64,000 bases of DNA from contig NZ_JABFDG010000005.1 in NCBI RefSeq assembly GCF_013403955.1, forward strand, positions 186,001 through 250,000, written 5' to 3'. Positions within the stretch are counted from its first letter, which is position 1; the number at the start of each line of letters is the position of its first letter. Made by a program: the position numbers and the translations under genes. Below the pieces are notes generated by a model. The model had not been told where the DNA came from and made no database searches. It was given only the letters and a program-made list of their open reading frames with translations. This stretch comes from Winogradskyella vidalii. Lineage in GTDB: Bacteria > Bacteroidota > Bacteroidia > Flavobacteriales > Flavobacteriaceae. Of the stretch, positions 7,712 through 16,384 are shown piece after piece.

Positions 7712-10231
7712 TTAGCCTTCAAACTCCATGTCATCTCCGCCGCCATTGTCACTACCACGTCTAGAATTTTCACGTTTACTTAGTTGCTGATTAAACCTGT
7801 AAATTAATGATAGGTTTACTTGACGTTGTCTCCATTGGAATTCAGAATAGCGTTCAAAAAATTCTGTAGTGGTTGTAGATTGACGTTTTCTAGAGTTCAG
7901 TAAGTCTCTAACATTTGCAGAAACGGTAAGGCTATTGTTTTTTATTTTAACCTCCTTACTGAAGGCTAAATCAATAGATAATACACCGTCTGTGTCAGAC
8001 TGAGCATCTTGTACAGCTCCTCTATAAGAAGCGTTAGTTTGCCAATCTATTTCCCATGGTAATGATATTTTTGAGCTAAATCGTGCAAACCAACTTGTAT
8101 TTTTAGCACTATAATCTATATCGTTAAATTCTCCTTCAGTATCAAACTGAAAGAAATTAAAACTTGAATTTAGTCGTAACCATTTATTTGGGGTGTATAA
8201 AAAACCTAATTCTGCACCCGTACGTTTATTTGTTGAAAGGTTAATTGGTATGGTTCTAATAATGTCTATGCCATCAGAAGTTTGTAGTCCTGTATTTTCC
8301 TCAACACGCTCAAAAGAATCAGTTTCATGTTGGTAATATACAGAGGTAGTTAATGTAAATTTATCCCAACGTTTTAAATACCCTAAATCAAATGTACTAG
8401 AGTAAGCTGGATCTAAATCAGGGTTTCCTTGAAATATACTAGTTCTACTAGATCGGCTTGGGAATGGATTAATATACCAACCACGAGGACGATTTATTCT
8501 TCTATTAAAACCAACGGTAATACTTTCTTCGCTGTCAGATTCAGAACCGTTTATGTTGTATATTAGGTTTACGGTTGGGAAAAGTCCGAGGTAATTCTTG
8601 TCAAAATCTGCATTAAACGCTTCTTCTGTAAACTCTGAAGCGATACTTCCTTTAAGCTGTGTATGCTCTAATCTCAATCCTAATAAAAAGGAAAACTCAC
8701 CAAATTTAGTGCCGTATTGACTGTAAAGTGCGTTGACATTTTCATCATAATCGAAAATATTACTAACATCATCATTAACTTCTAAATTACCGTTATCTAA
8801 GTTTTCTTGATCTAAGCGGTAATCAGTAATTTCATTCTCAAAATTTCCTCTATATCCTGCTTCAAATCTAGCATTTTCACCTAAAGGTAAAACATAATCT
8901 GCCTGAAATAAAAATTCTTTTTTATCCTCTGTTGTAAATTCTTGTTCTCTTTGAAATGGCTCTGGATTGGTTTGGTCGCTGAAAAGATAATCTTCATTTA
9001 GATTGGTAAAGCCTTCTTCGTTATCATTTTCATATTGAAAATCAACTGTTAATTTATGATCGCTATCATCTGAAAAACGCTTAACGTAATTCAATGCAAT
9101 TTGATAACTATTGTCTTCTTCGGTTTCTTTTTCTCTTCTAAGGGTTTCTTCAACAATGGTATTGTTATTAAAGCGTTCACTAGAGTTTAATGAAATGTCT
9201 GCATCACTACCAAGTCTATAAAATAAACTACCCGTTATAGAAGAAGACTCGTCAATAAAATACTCCATACCAATATTAGCGTTGTAATTTCGATTTAAGC
9301 GTTCTACTTCCTGATCCTCTACAATTCTACGATATTCAGGGGTGATGGTTTGGCCTTCTTCAATTCTATCAAAATAAGTGACATCACTATAGCTAGTTCT
9401 TGGAGCATCAAAATAGCGCCATCCAAAATTTGAAAATAAATTGTACTTTTCTGTTCGGTAGTTTAATGCAGCAGATAAACCAACGTTATCTGGATTACCA
9501 GCCGTTAAATTAATAGAACCGTTGAAGCCTAATGTTTCTTTTTGTCTTAGTATAATATTTAAAATTCCAGCCGTACCTTCTGCATCGTACCTTGCAGATG
9601 GAGAGGTGATTACCTCTACACGTTCAATAGCTTCTGCAGGTAACTGACTTAATACATTACTATCACCAAAACCTGCCATTGCAGAAGGTTTACCGTTAAT
9701 TAGTATACGTACATTTTCGTTTCCTCTTAAGCTTATAGCGCCTTCTACATCTACAGCAACAGAAGGTACATTGTTTAAAGCATCACTAACGGTTCCGCCT
9801 GCAGTGGTTAAATCTTGCCCGATGTTATATACTTTTTTATCTAATTTTATTTCTACTGTGGTACGTTCTGCAACGACCATAACTTCATTTAAAGTGGAAA
9901 CATCTAAGGCTAGATTGATAACGCCTAAATTAGTGTCTTTTGAGATTTTTTGTTCAGGGAAGTGCTTCGTGGTGTAAGAAATATATTCCACGGATATCAT
10001 ATAAGCTCCTGCGGGAACTTCTACTTCAAAATTTCCTTTGGTATCTGTAACGCCACCAGTAACAACTCTATCATTTTCTTTAGTTTTAACAACTACTGTA
10101 GCATATTCAAGAGGAATATTAGTGTCTTCTTCTAAAACAGTACCTTTTATTTTTACGTCGTTTTGAGCATGAGAAAAAGAAAGGCAAAAGATTAATAATA
10201 AAAGCGTTGTAATAGCGGGTAATTTCATCAC
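7712..10231 (-). CDS. Outer-membrane beta-barrel receptor (TonB-dependent-receptor-like, OMP_b-brl_3 type)
   Basis: 839 aa. A signal peptide ends SFSHAQ (about 23). Residues 27-110 are a CarboxypepD_reg-like domain (IKGTVLEEDTNIPLEYATVVV). A plug-like domain follows (about 125-235: TTAGGTVSDALNNVPSVAVD, ISLRGNENVRILINGKPSA, AEGTAGILNIILRQK). The remainder is an outer-membrane beta-barrel with alternating aromatic strands. It ends in a Gly/Asp-rich tail (GGGDDMEFEG) rather than a classic terminal Phe strand. Likely role is uptake or binding at the outer membrane; the substrate cannot be told. It has its own promoter, and an ArsC-like/helical protein pair lies upstream. Confidence 0.9.
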   Translation of the reverse strand: MMKLPAITTLLLLIFCLSFSHAQNDVKIKGTVLEEDTNIPLEYATVVVKTKENDRVVTGGVTDTKGNFEVEVPAGAYMISVEYISYTTKHFPEQKISKDTNLGVINLALDVSTLNEVMVVAERTTVEIKLDKKVYNIGQDLTTAGGTVSDALNNVPSVAVDVEGAISLRGNENVRILINGKPSAMAGFGDSNVLSQLPAEAIERVEVITSPSARYDAEGTAGILNIILRQKETLGFNGSINLTAGNPDNVGLSAALNYRTEKYNLFSNFGWRYFDAPRTSYSDVTYFDRIEEGQTITPEYRRIVEDQEVERLNRNYNANIGMEYFIDESSSITGSLFYRLGSDADISLNSSERFNNNTIVEETLRREKETEEDNSYQIALNYVKRFSDDSDHKLTVDFQYENDNEEGFTNLNEDYLFSDQTNPEPFQREQEFTTEDKKEFLFQADYVLPLGENARFEAGYRGNFENEITDYRLDQENLDNGNLEVNDDVSNIFDYDENVNALYSQYGTKFGEFSFLLGLRLEHTQLKGSIASEFTEEAFNADFDKNYLGLFPTVNLIYNINGSESDSEESITVGFNRRINRPRGWYINPFPSRSSRTSIFQGNPDLDPAYSSTFDLGYLKRWDKFTLTTSVYYQHETDSFERVEENTGLQTSDGIDIIRTIPINLSTNKRTGAELGFLYTPNKWLRLNSSFNFFQFDTEGEFNDIDYSAKNTSWFARFSSKISLPWEIDWQTNASYRGAVQDAQSDTDGVLSIDLAFSKEVKIKNNSLTVSANVRDLLNSRKRQSTTTTEFFERYSEFQWRQRQVNLSLIYRFNQQLSKRENSRRGSDNGGGDDMEFEG

Positions 10232-10268
10232 AATAAATTAAGGGTTAGTTTATAGTTTGTTAGTGATG

Positions 10269-10276
10269 CAAAAATA
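10269..10276 (-). promoter_or_regulatory. -7 box of the outer-membrane barrel gene
   Basis: Minus strand TATTTTTG, exact TAnnTTTG, 37 nt from the ATG at 10231. Confidence 0.55.
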
Positions 10277-10360
10277 CCTTTAGTTTAGCTCAAATTGGTT
10301 AATCTTTTGTTAAAGCAATTTGTTAAAAAAGCATAAAGTTTTTGGGGCTAATGAGAGGTT

Positions 10361-10825
10361 TTAGTCTTTATTTCGCTTTTTATTTTTACGTTTTTCTTTC
10401 CTCTTTTTAACGACTTCTTTTTCGTCAAATTTGCCTTTAATCATGTCGTCAATTTTAGACATATCATCTTCAGAGATAAGCTCTTTTAAATCATTAAAAT
10501 GGGTGTCTTCTAAATGTTTAATGGCTTGTTGTCTTTCGAGTTGATGTTCAAACCTTGTTTCTAGAACGGCTATTTTTTCATCAAAAAAACTCATTATATT
10601 TTGTTTAATAATGTGTTTTTGAAACTCATCGCCTTCTAAAGTGGTTAAGAAATTATCAACATATTCTTCTTTGCGTTCTTCCATTTCTCGTTCCCGTTTT
10701 AAGATTTCTTCCTCCGTAGGTTCGGAATTAGTTTGTGGAATACGATTCATGTTGGTTTGCCTTCGCTGTGCATGAATATTTAGTCCTAAAAACAGAGCGA
10801 AAACGATTAAAATTATCTTTTTCAT
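10361..10825 (-). CDS. Small exported helical protein
   Basis: 154 aa, no family recognised. A signal peptide (IILIVFALFLGLNIHAQ) is cleaved at about residue 19. The mature part is almost entirely charged and helix-forming: Glu/Arg-rich at 37-60, a middle region of regular helical periodicity, and a very basic end (KKRKEKRKNKKRNKD). The size and all-helical character recall Spy/CpxP-like periplasmic proteins, but the LTxxQ motif is absent, so this is only a structural analogy. It begins 17 bp after the ArsC-like gene, and the two are probably cotranscribed. Confidence 0.7.
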   Translation of the reverse strand: MKKIILIVFALFLGLNIHAQRRQTNMNRIPQTNSEPTEEEILKREREMEERKEEYVDNFLTTLEGDEFQKHIIKQNIMSFFDEKIAVLETRFEHQLERQQAIKHLEDTHFNDLKELISEDDMSKIDDMIKGKFDEKEVVKKRKEKRKNKKRNKD

Positions 10826-10842
10826 GTGATTATTTTTTTATG

Positions 10843-11184
10843 TTATATAATTTCTGAGATTAATTCTGATGGTCTGCCTATAACGGCTTTGCTATCATTA
10901 ACAACAATAGGGCGTTCTATTAATTTAGGATTTGAAACCATTGCTGCAATGATTTCTTTATCCGAAAGCGTTTTTCCTTTAAAATCCGATTTCCAAATTG
11001 CTTCATTTTTTCGTACGAGATCTAAAGGTTTAATACCTAATTTTGAAATTATGACTTCAAGTTCTGAGGCTGATAATTTATCCTCAAGATATTTTACGGT
11101 TTCAAACGTTTTTCCAGAGGCTTCTAAAATAGCAAGCCCTTGTCTCGATTTTGAACATCTAGGATTGTGGTATATTTTTATCAT
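10843..11184 (-). CDS. ArsC/Spx-family thioredoxin-fold protein (arsenate-reductase-like)
   Basis: 113 aa, the standard length for the glutaredoxin-linked ArsC family. The N-terminal IYHNPRCSKSRQGLAIL carries the redox Cys followed by SxSR, and the C-terminal part has the family signature LIERPIVV with the Arg that binds the anion in true ArsC. Gene context is not an arsenic operon (no arsB or arsR is nearby), so a housekeeping role of the YffB/ArsC-like kind is as likely as arsenate reduction. It heads a probable two-gene unit with the helical exported protein. Confidence 0.88.
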   Translation of the reverse strand: MIKIYHNPRCSKSRQGLAILEASGKTFETVKYLEDKLSASELEVIISKLGIKPLDLVRKNEAIWKSDFKGKTLSDKEIIAAMVSNPKLIERPIVVNDSKAVIGRPSELISEII

Positions 11185-11291
11185 TATATGCTGAATTTAC
11201 TGGTGCTTAATTTTTCCCCGTGAAATCTATCTTGAAAATTTGGGGAAATTGTTGTTATGCTTTTTTTATCGCAATCACTATGCCTAATTTT

Positions 11292-11354
11292 CTTCTAACT
11301 TCTAACTTCTAACTTCTAACTTCTAACTTCTAACTTCTAACTTCTAACTTCTAA
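11292..11354. repeat. Nine perfect tandem copies of the heptamer CTTCTAA
   Basis: 63 bp made of nine identical 7-bp units (TTAGAAG on the other strand). The last unit overlaps the TAG stop of prfB (11351-11353), so the repeat is the 3' untranslated region of the prfB mRNA. Seven-bp units shift frame and helical phase with each copy. They resemble the heptameric short tandem repeats described in cyanobacteria. Confidence 0.95.
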
Positions 11355-12452
11355 ATCGTATCTTCTTTCTGTCCCATCATCATTAAATAGGCTTTTAAAA
11401 AGGGTTCTATATCGCCATCCATCACCGCATCTACATTTCCAGTTTCGTGCGCCGAACGTACATCTTTAACTAACTTATAAGGATGCATCACATAATTTCT
11501 GATTTGACTTCCCCATTCAATTTTCATTTTTCCTGCTTCAATATCATCACGTTGTGCCATTTGCTTTTGAAGTTCAATTTCATACAACTGAGACTTTAAC
11601 ATTTGCATGGCTCTTGTGCGGTTGTCGTGTTGCGAACGTGTTTCTGAACACTGAATTTGAATGCCGGTAGGTTTGTGTAACAACTGAACTTTAGTTTCTA
11701 CTTTATTAACATTTTGGCCACCTGCGCCACTAGATCGTGCAGTAGTAATCTCAATATCCGAAGGGTTTATTGCTATTTCAATACTATCATCTACCAATGG
11801 ATAAACATATACCGAAGCAAAACTAGTGTGGCGTTTAGCATTACTGTCAAAGGGAGAAATACGTACTAAACGATGGACGCCATTTTCACCTTTAAGCCAG
11901 CCAAAAGCAAAATCGCCTTCAATTTCTAAAGTCACGGTTTTAATACCAGCAACATCACCATCTTGAAGATTCAGTTCTTTAACTTTATAACCACTCTTTT
12001 CAGCAAACATTAAATACATACGCATTAACATACTTGCCCAATCGCAAGATTCTGTGCCACCAGCACCAGCTGTAATTTGTAAAACGGCACTTAAACTATC
12101 GCCTTCTTCGGAGAGCATGTTTTTAAACTCTAACTTTTCAATGGCATTGACAGCGGCTTCATAGCGTGCTTCAACATTTTCCATTGGCGCTTCGTCTTCT
12201 TTGTAGAATTCATAGATAACTTCTAAGTCTTCATAAAGGGATTTGGCATCGTTAAAATCATTGACCCAGCTTTTTTTCTCTCGAATGGATTTCATAACCA
12301 ATTCGGCTGCTTTAGAGTCATTCCAGAAATTAGGGTCGAAAGTTTGCTCTTCTTCGTTTGCGATTTCTATGAGCTTGGCATCTAAGTCAAAGATATTGTC
12401 TAAGTACGTCTAGACGGGAATTAAGATCTTTTATTTGATCTGATGTAATCAT
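11351..12452 (-). CDS. prfB: Peptide chain release factor 2 (programmed +1 frameshift)
   Basis: Releases finished proteins at UGA and UAA stops. The gene begins at ATG 12452, reads 21 sense codons ending in CTT, meets an in-frame TGA (12389-12387), and continues in the +1 frame from GAC (12388) to TAG at 11351. The full product is about 366 aa, the normal RF2 length. The SPF anticodon-like motif (VRISPFDSN) and the peptidyl-release motif GGQ ([10 protein letters not shown]) are present. A simple ORF call starts at an internal ATG near 12301 and loses about 50 residues. The frameshift is the known autoregulation: low RF2 makes the ribosome pause at UGA and slip. The stop codon lies in the heptamer repeat. 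Confidence 0.96.
12386..12392 (-). promoter_or_regulatory. prfB frameshift site CTT-TGA-C
   Basis: The minus strand reads TAT CTT TGA CTT AGA: the canonical slippery CTT followed by the TGAC stop context. The upstream 12 nt (CTTAGACAATAT) show no AGGGGG-like internal Shine-Dalgarno, which stimulates the shift in E. coli. Confidence 0.9.
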
Positions 12453-12468
12453 AAATATTTAATTTTTA

Positions 12469-12476
12469 CAAATATA
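12469..12476 (-). promoter_or_regulatory. -7 box of prfB
   Basis: Minus strand TATATTTG, exact TAnnTTTG, 16 nt from the ATG at 12452. It supports the long, frameshifted gene start. Confidence 0.55.
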
Positions 12477-12642
12477 TGGTGTGCATTTAAAGTGCCATAA
12501 TTTTGAGTCGGTTTTTTGGAATTTGTGTAGTTTTATGTTTTAAAATTTGAAGCGTGATATTTAAATATTACTAATTTGCCCAAATCTTAATTTGAAGTAA
12601 AAACTAATGTTGATTCGTGAAAATCGTGTCAAAAAAATAAGA

Positions 12643-12660
12643 TTCCCGCTTTCTCGGGAA
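12643..12660. repeat. REP-like palindrome TTCCCG-N6-CGGGAA
   Basis: TTCCCG (12643-12648) and CGGGAA (12655-12660) are perfect arms around CTTTCT, preceded by GA. It ends 6 bp before the threonine aldolase ATG. It has the same design as the ATTCCTG...CAGGAAT copies at 24079-24142. Confidence 0.6.
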
Positions 12661-12666
12661 AATCAT

Positions 12667-13683
12667 ATGATAATAGATTTAAGAAGTGATACCGTAACCA
12701 AGCCATCTAAAGCTATGTTAGATGCCATGTTATCGGCACAAGTTGGTGACGATGTGTTTAGAGAAGACCCAACCGTAAATACTTTAGAAGAACGTTTGGC
12801 AAAACTATTTGGTAAGCAGAAGGCTTTGTTTTTTCCTTCGGGTAGTATGGCTAATCAAGTGGCAATTAAATTACATACCAATCCTGGTGAACAGGTGATT
12901 TGTGATAAATACGCGCACATTTATAATTATGAAGTTGGAGGAGTGGCGTTTCATAGTGGTGCATCTTGCAAACTTCTAGACGGGCATCGCGGTATGTTTA
13001 CCGCAGCACAAGTGAAAGAAGCGATTAGTCCTTCGGAATATTATTATAGTCAAACAAGTTTGGTTGAAGTTGAAAACACAACGAATAAAGGAGGAGGCGC
13101 TTGTTGGGATTTTGGTGAAATTGAAAAGATAAAAGAGGTTTGTAAGACCAATAATTTGGGGTTTCATTTAGATGGTGCACGTCTCTGGAATGCAATGGTA
13201 GCCAAAAATGAAACCACTCAGCAATACGGACAGGCCTTTGATACCATTTCAGTGTGCTTAAGCAAAGGGTTGGGATGTCCTGTTGGTTCGGTGTTAATTG
13301 GTAATGAGGATATAATGAAGCAATCGCTTAGCTTAAGAAAGTTGTTTGGAGGCAATATGCGCCAAGTTGGATATTTAGCAGCAGCTGGTTTATATGCTTT
13401 AGATCATAATATTGAACGCTTAGCAGAAGACCATCAAAGAGCGAAAGAAATAGGAGCGGTGTTAGCAAGTTTAAACACCATTAAAAAAGTAGAACCTATT
13501 GAAACCAACATCGTTATTTTTGAGTTGAATGATGCGGTAGATGAAGCTGAATTTCTAAATAAATTGAAAGAAAAGCAGATTCACATTATAGGCATGGGAA
13601 GCCATAAATTACGTATGGTAACACATTTAGATTATACAGCACAAATGCATGAGCAGCTTATAGAAATCCTTAAGAGGTTTTAA
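12667..13683 (+). CDS. ltaE: Low-specificity L-threonine aldolase
   Basis: PLP-dependent enzyme splitting threonine/allo-threonine into glycine and acetaldehyde. Starting at ATG 12667 (MIIDLRSDTVTKPS) it has 338 aa, the family length; an upstream in-frame ATG at 12607 would add 20 unrelated residues that cover the palindrome, so I reject it. N-terminal DLRSDTVTKP and DDVFREDPTVN are family hallmarks. The PLP lysine is in CLSKGLGCPVGS (about 200), preceded by FHLDGARLWNA carrying the Asp that contacts the pyridine N. The 3' end of the gene is half of a strong hairpin (13668-13716). Confidence 0.93.
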   Translation: MIIDLRSDTVTKPSKAMLDAMLSAQVGDDVFREDPTVNTLEERLAKLFGKQKALFFPSGSMANQVAIKLHTNPGEQVICDKYAHIYNYEVGGVAFHSGASCKLLDGHRGMFTAAQVKEAISPSEYYYSQTSLVEVENTTNKGGGACWDFGEIEKIKEVCKTNNLGFHLDGARLWNAMVAKNETTQQYGQAFDTISVCLSKGLGCPVGSVLIGNEDIMKQSLSLRKLFGGNMRQVGYLAAAGLYALDHNIERLAEDHQRAKEIGAVLASLNTIKKVEPIETNIVIFELNDAVDEAEFLNKLKEKQIHIIGMGSHKLRMVTHLDYTAQMHEQLIEILKRF

Positions 13684-13716
13684 TATTGTTGTAATATTAA
13701 TGTGTACCTCTTAAGG
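13668..13716. terminator. Long nested hairpin spanning the ltaE stop codon
   Basis: CCTTAAGAGGT (13668-13678) and ACCTCTTAAGG (13706-13716) are perfect 11-bp arms; inside, TAATATT (13681-13687) pairs with AATATTA (13693-13699). The left arm is coding (last codons), and the stop codon lies in the inner stem. No T-tract follows, so it is probably an mRNA 3'-end stabiliser or a factor-dependent stop between the convergent ltaE and ybaB genes. Confidence 0.6.
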
Positions 13717-13765
13717 GAAATTGCAAAATCCAATCTAACTAAATGTAAATGAAGTAAATACGTTT

Positions 13766-14089
13766 TTATTTAAACATATCCATACCAGGAATATTTGGCA
13801 TCCCTTCTTTAGCAACAGCAGCAACTTCAGCTTCATGTACGTTAGTCGCTTTTTCTATGGCTTTATTCAAAGTAAGGATTAAATAATCTTCAAGCATATC
13901 TTTATCTTTAAGTAGCTCGTCATCAATATCGATAGATTTAATCGTTCTATTAGCTGTGATGGTTACTTTAAGTTTATTATCGTTACTTACTTCGTCAATT
14001 AATACGGTATGTAAGCGCTCTTTAGTGTCTTCAACTTTTTTCTGAGCTTCTTTTAATTTGCCCATCATTCCCATCATATCTCCAAACAT
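13766..14089 (-). CDS. YbaB/EbfC-family nucleoid-associated protein
   Basis: 107 aa from ATG 14089 ([18 protein letters not shown]). The longer frame from 14119 would start inside the promoter box and adds 10 unrelated residues. Met-rich N-terminus, heptad-like helix (about 8-35) and a beta-rich middle ([19 protein letters not shown]) are typical of this small DNA-binding dimer. In many bacteria ybaB is next to dnaX/recR; here it stands alone, as is common in Flavobacteriaceae. Confidence 0.9.
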   Translation of the reverse strand: MFGDMMGMMGKLKEAQKKVEDTKERLHTVLIDEVSNDNKLKVTITANRTIKSIDIDDELLKDKDMLEDYLILTLNKAIEKATNVHEAEVAAVAKEGMPNIPGMDMFK

Positions 14090-14116
14090 ATTTATCAGTT
14101 TTAAATTATTAAGCCA

Positions 14117-14124
14117 CAAAATTA
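14117..14124 (-). promoter_or_regulatory. -7 box of ybaB
   Basis: Minus strand TAATTTTG, exact TAnnTTTG, 27 nt from ATG 14089; it overlaps the longer ORF start and so decides for the shorter protein. Confidence 0.5.
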
Positions 14125-14177
14125 CTAAATTGCAACACTTTTTAGACTAAAAATTTTCATAAAACAAATAAAACTGA

Positions 14178-14223
14178 GAACCCCGTTTTTAGGGGAAAGT
14201 TGCTGAACTGTTAAAACGGGTTC
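14178..14223. repeat. Inverted repeat upstream of oligopeptidase B
   Basis: GAACCCCGTTTT (14178-14189) and AAAACGGGTTC (14213-14223) are inverted arms with one bulged C; a smaller CCCC/GGGG hairpin (14181-14184 with 14192-14195) nests in the left part. It lies 23 bp before the ATG at 14247, so it would be in the 5' leader or promoter. Confidence 0.4.
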
Positions 14224-14246
14224 ACTGCAAGTAAATACAGCATAAA

Positions 14247-16310
14247 ATGACAAAAAATTTGCCTATAAATCCACCGATAGCCAAAAAAATACCACATCAA
14301 TTAGAAATACATGGCGATGTTAGAATTGATAATTATTTCTGGATGAAAGACCGAGAACATCCCGAAGTTATCGACTACCTCAATGCTGAAAATAGTTATT
14401 GTGATACTGAAATGGCGCATACAAAAGCTTTTCAGAAGGATTTATTTGAAGAAATGAAAGCAAGAATCAAAGAAGATGATTCATCAGTACCTTATAAATA
14501 TAACGGGTATTGGTACATTACACGGTTCGAAAAAGGAAAGGATTACCCCATTTATACCCGTAAAAAAGAGGCTTTAGATCAACCTGAAGAATTGCTTTTT
14601 GATTGTAATGAAATGGCTAAAGGTGAAAGTTATTTCAAATTGTCAGGGATTAGTATTAGTCCAGATAATAAATTGGTTTCTTATGGTATTGACACTACAG
14701 GACGACGTAATTATACCATTCACGTCAAAAATTTAGAAACTAACCAAGTAGCTTTAGATCGGGTTTTAAATACAACAGGATCGTCAAGTTGGGCTAATGA
14801 TAATGCCTCTCTGTTTTATACCAAAAAGGATGATGTTACTTTAAGAGCTTATCAAATTTATAAACATCGATTAAGCGACAATACCGAAGATGAACTTGTG
14901 TTTGAAGAAGGTGATGATACCTTTGGCGTTGCGGTTTATAAATCTAAATCTAGAAAATATATCATCATTGCCTGTTACAGTACCCTAACTAATGAATATC
15001 ATATATTAGATGCTAATAATCCTGAAGGCCAATTTAAAGTGTTTCAGCCAAGAATTAGAGGTTTAGAATATAGTATTTCGCATTACGACAAGTATTTTTA
15101 TATCCTTACTAATAAAGATAAGGCGACTAATTTTAAGTTAATGAAAACGCTTGAAACAGAAACAGCTATAGACAACTGGAAAGAAGTTATTGCGCATAGA
15201 AATGATGTTTTAATAGAGGGTATCGATATATTTAAAGACTATTTAGTTGTTAGTGAACGAAAAAATGGCTTAAATGAGATTAGGGTAATGCGTTGGGACG
15301 GCAGCGAAGATTACTATTTGCCTTTTGATAATGAAACGTACACGTGTTATACCAGTATTAATGTAGAATTTGACACCGAAATATTGCGTTATGGTTATAA
15401 CGCACTTACCACACCAACATCGGTAATTGATTTTAATATGCGTACTAAAACTAAAATAGTTTTAAAAGAGCAAGAAGTTTTAGATAAGAATTTTGATAAA
15501 GATAACTACATATCCGAACGTATTTGGGCAACAGCAGATGATGGTACAAAAATCCCAATGTCTTTGGTGTACAAAAAAGGAATCAAAAAAGATGGTACCA
15601 ATCCGTTATTACAATATGCTTATGGGAGTTATGGCTCTACGGTAGATCCTTATTTTTCAACCATTCGCTTAAGTTTATTAGACCGTGGATTTATCTACGT
15701 TATTACACATATAAGAGGCGGTGAATATTTGGGGCGCGAGTGGTATGAAGACGGAAAACTATTACATAAAAAAAATACCTTTTCAGATTATATAGCCTGT
15801 TCGGTACATTTAATAAAAGAACGTTATACCTCATCGCAACATTTGTATGCTATGGGGGGTAGTGCAGGAGGTTTATTAATGGGAGCCATAGTTAATGCAG
15901 CACCCGAATTATATAATGGCGTTATTGCAGCGGTTCCGTTTGTAGATGTTATAACCACTATGTTAGACGATTCAATTCCGCTAACAACAGGAGAATATGA
16001 CGAATGGGGAAACCCAAATGATAAATTGTATTACGATTATATAAAGTCTTATTCCCCTTACGATAATGTAGAAGAAAAAGCCTATCCTAATATGCTAATA
16101 ACCACCGGGCTTCACGATTCGCAAGTTCAGTATTGGGAACCTGCAAAATGGATAGCCAAACTAAGAGCATTAAAAACAGACGCTAATAAACTTTATTTAA
16201 AGACGAATATGGATGCTGGTCATGGGGGAGCTTCTGGCCGTTTTGAAAGCTTAAAAGAAGACGCTGAAGAGTTCGCATTTCTGTTTGATTTGGAAGGAAT
16301 CTCTAGCTAA
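14247..16310 (+). CDS. ptrB: S9 serine peptidase, oligopeptidase B
   Basis: 687 aa. The N-terminus (PPIAKKIPHQLEIHGDVRID, then NYFWMKDREHPEVIDYLNAEN) is diagnostic of the oligopeptidase B branch. Residues about 75-400 are the seven-bladed propeller and the C-terminal part is the alpha/beta hydrolase. The nucleophile Ser is in MGGSAGGLLMGA (GxSxGG, about 545), the Asp probably in GLHDSQV and the His in DAGHGGASGRF. It cuts short peptides after basic residues. No signal peptide, so cytoplasmic. It is monocistronic, and the next gene has its own -7 box. Confidence 0.93.
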   Translation: MTKNLPINPPIAKKIPHQLEIHGDVRIDNYFWMKDREHPEVIDYLNAENSYCDTEMAHTKAFQKDLFEEMKARIKEDDSSVPYKYNGYWYITRFEKGKDYPIYTRKKEALDQPEELLFDCNEMAKGESYFKLSGISISPDNKLVSYGIDTTGRRNYTIHVKNLETNQVALDRVLNTTGSSSWANDNASLFYTKKDDVTLRAYQIYKHRLSDNTEDELVFEEGDDTFGVAVYKSKSRKYIIIACYSTLTNEYHILDANNPEGQFKVFQPRIRGLEYSISHYDKYFYILTNKDKATNFKLMKTLETETAIDNWKEVIAHRNDVLIEGIDIFKDYLVVSERKNGLNEIRVMRWDGSEDYYLPFDNETYTCYTSINVEFDTEILRYGYNALTTPTSVIDFNMRTKTKIVLKEQEVLDKNFDKDNYISERIWATADDGTKIPMSLVYKKGIKKDGTNPLLQYAYGSYGSTVDPYFSTIRLSLLDRGFIYVITHIRGGEYLGREWYEDGKLLHKKNTFSDYIACSVHLIKERYTSSQHLYAMGGSAGGLLMGAIVNAAPELYNGVIAAVPFVDVITTMLDDSIPLTTGEYDEWGNPNDKLYYDYIKSYSPYDNVEEKAYPNMLITTGLHDSQVQYWEPAKWIAKLRALKTDANKLYLKTNMDAGHGGASGRFESLKEDAEEFAFLFDLEGISS

Positions 16311-16325
16311 TTCAAAAAAAAATGT

Positions 16326-16333
16326 TACTTTTG
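16326..16333 (+). promoter_or_regulatory. -7 box of the cysteate-synthase-like gene
   Basis: TACTTTTG, exact TAnnTTTG, 51 nt before ATG 16385. Confidence 0.5.
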
Positions 16334-16384
16334 CGAGGTTTTAGGTGTCTAATAATTTTAATAGGTTACTGAAAAATATTTTTT

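Noticed and set aside
10826-11194. 122-aa plus-strand frame
   Set aside because: Covers the antisense of the ArsC-like gene, which has a clear family signature on the minus strand.
11292-11354. CRISPR array or attachment site
   Set aside because: Units are 7 bp with no spacers and no integrase or Cas gene nearby; it is a simple tandem repeat.
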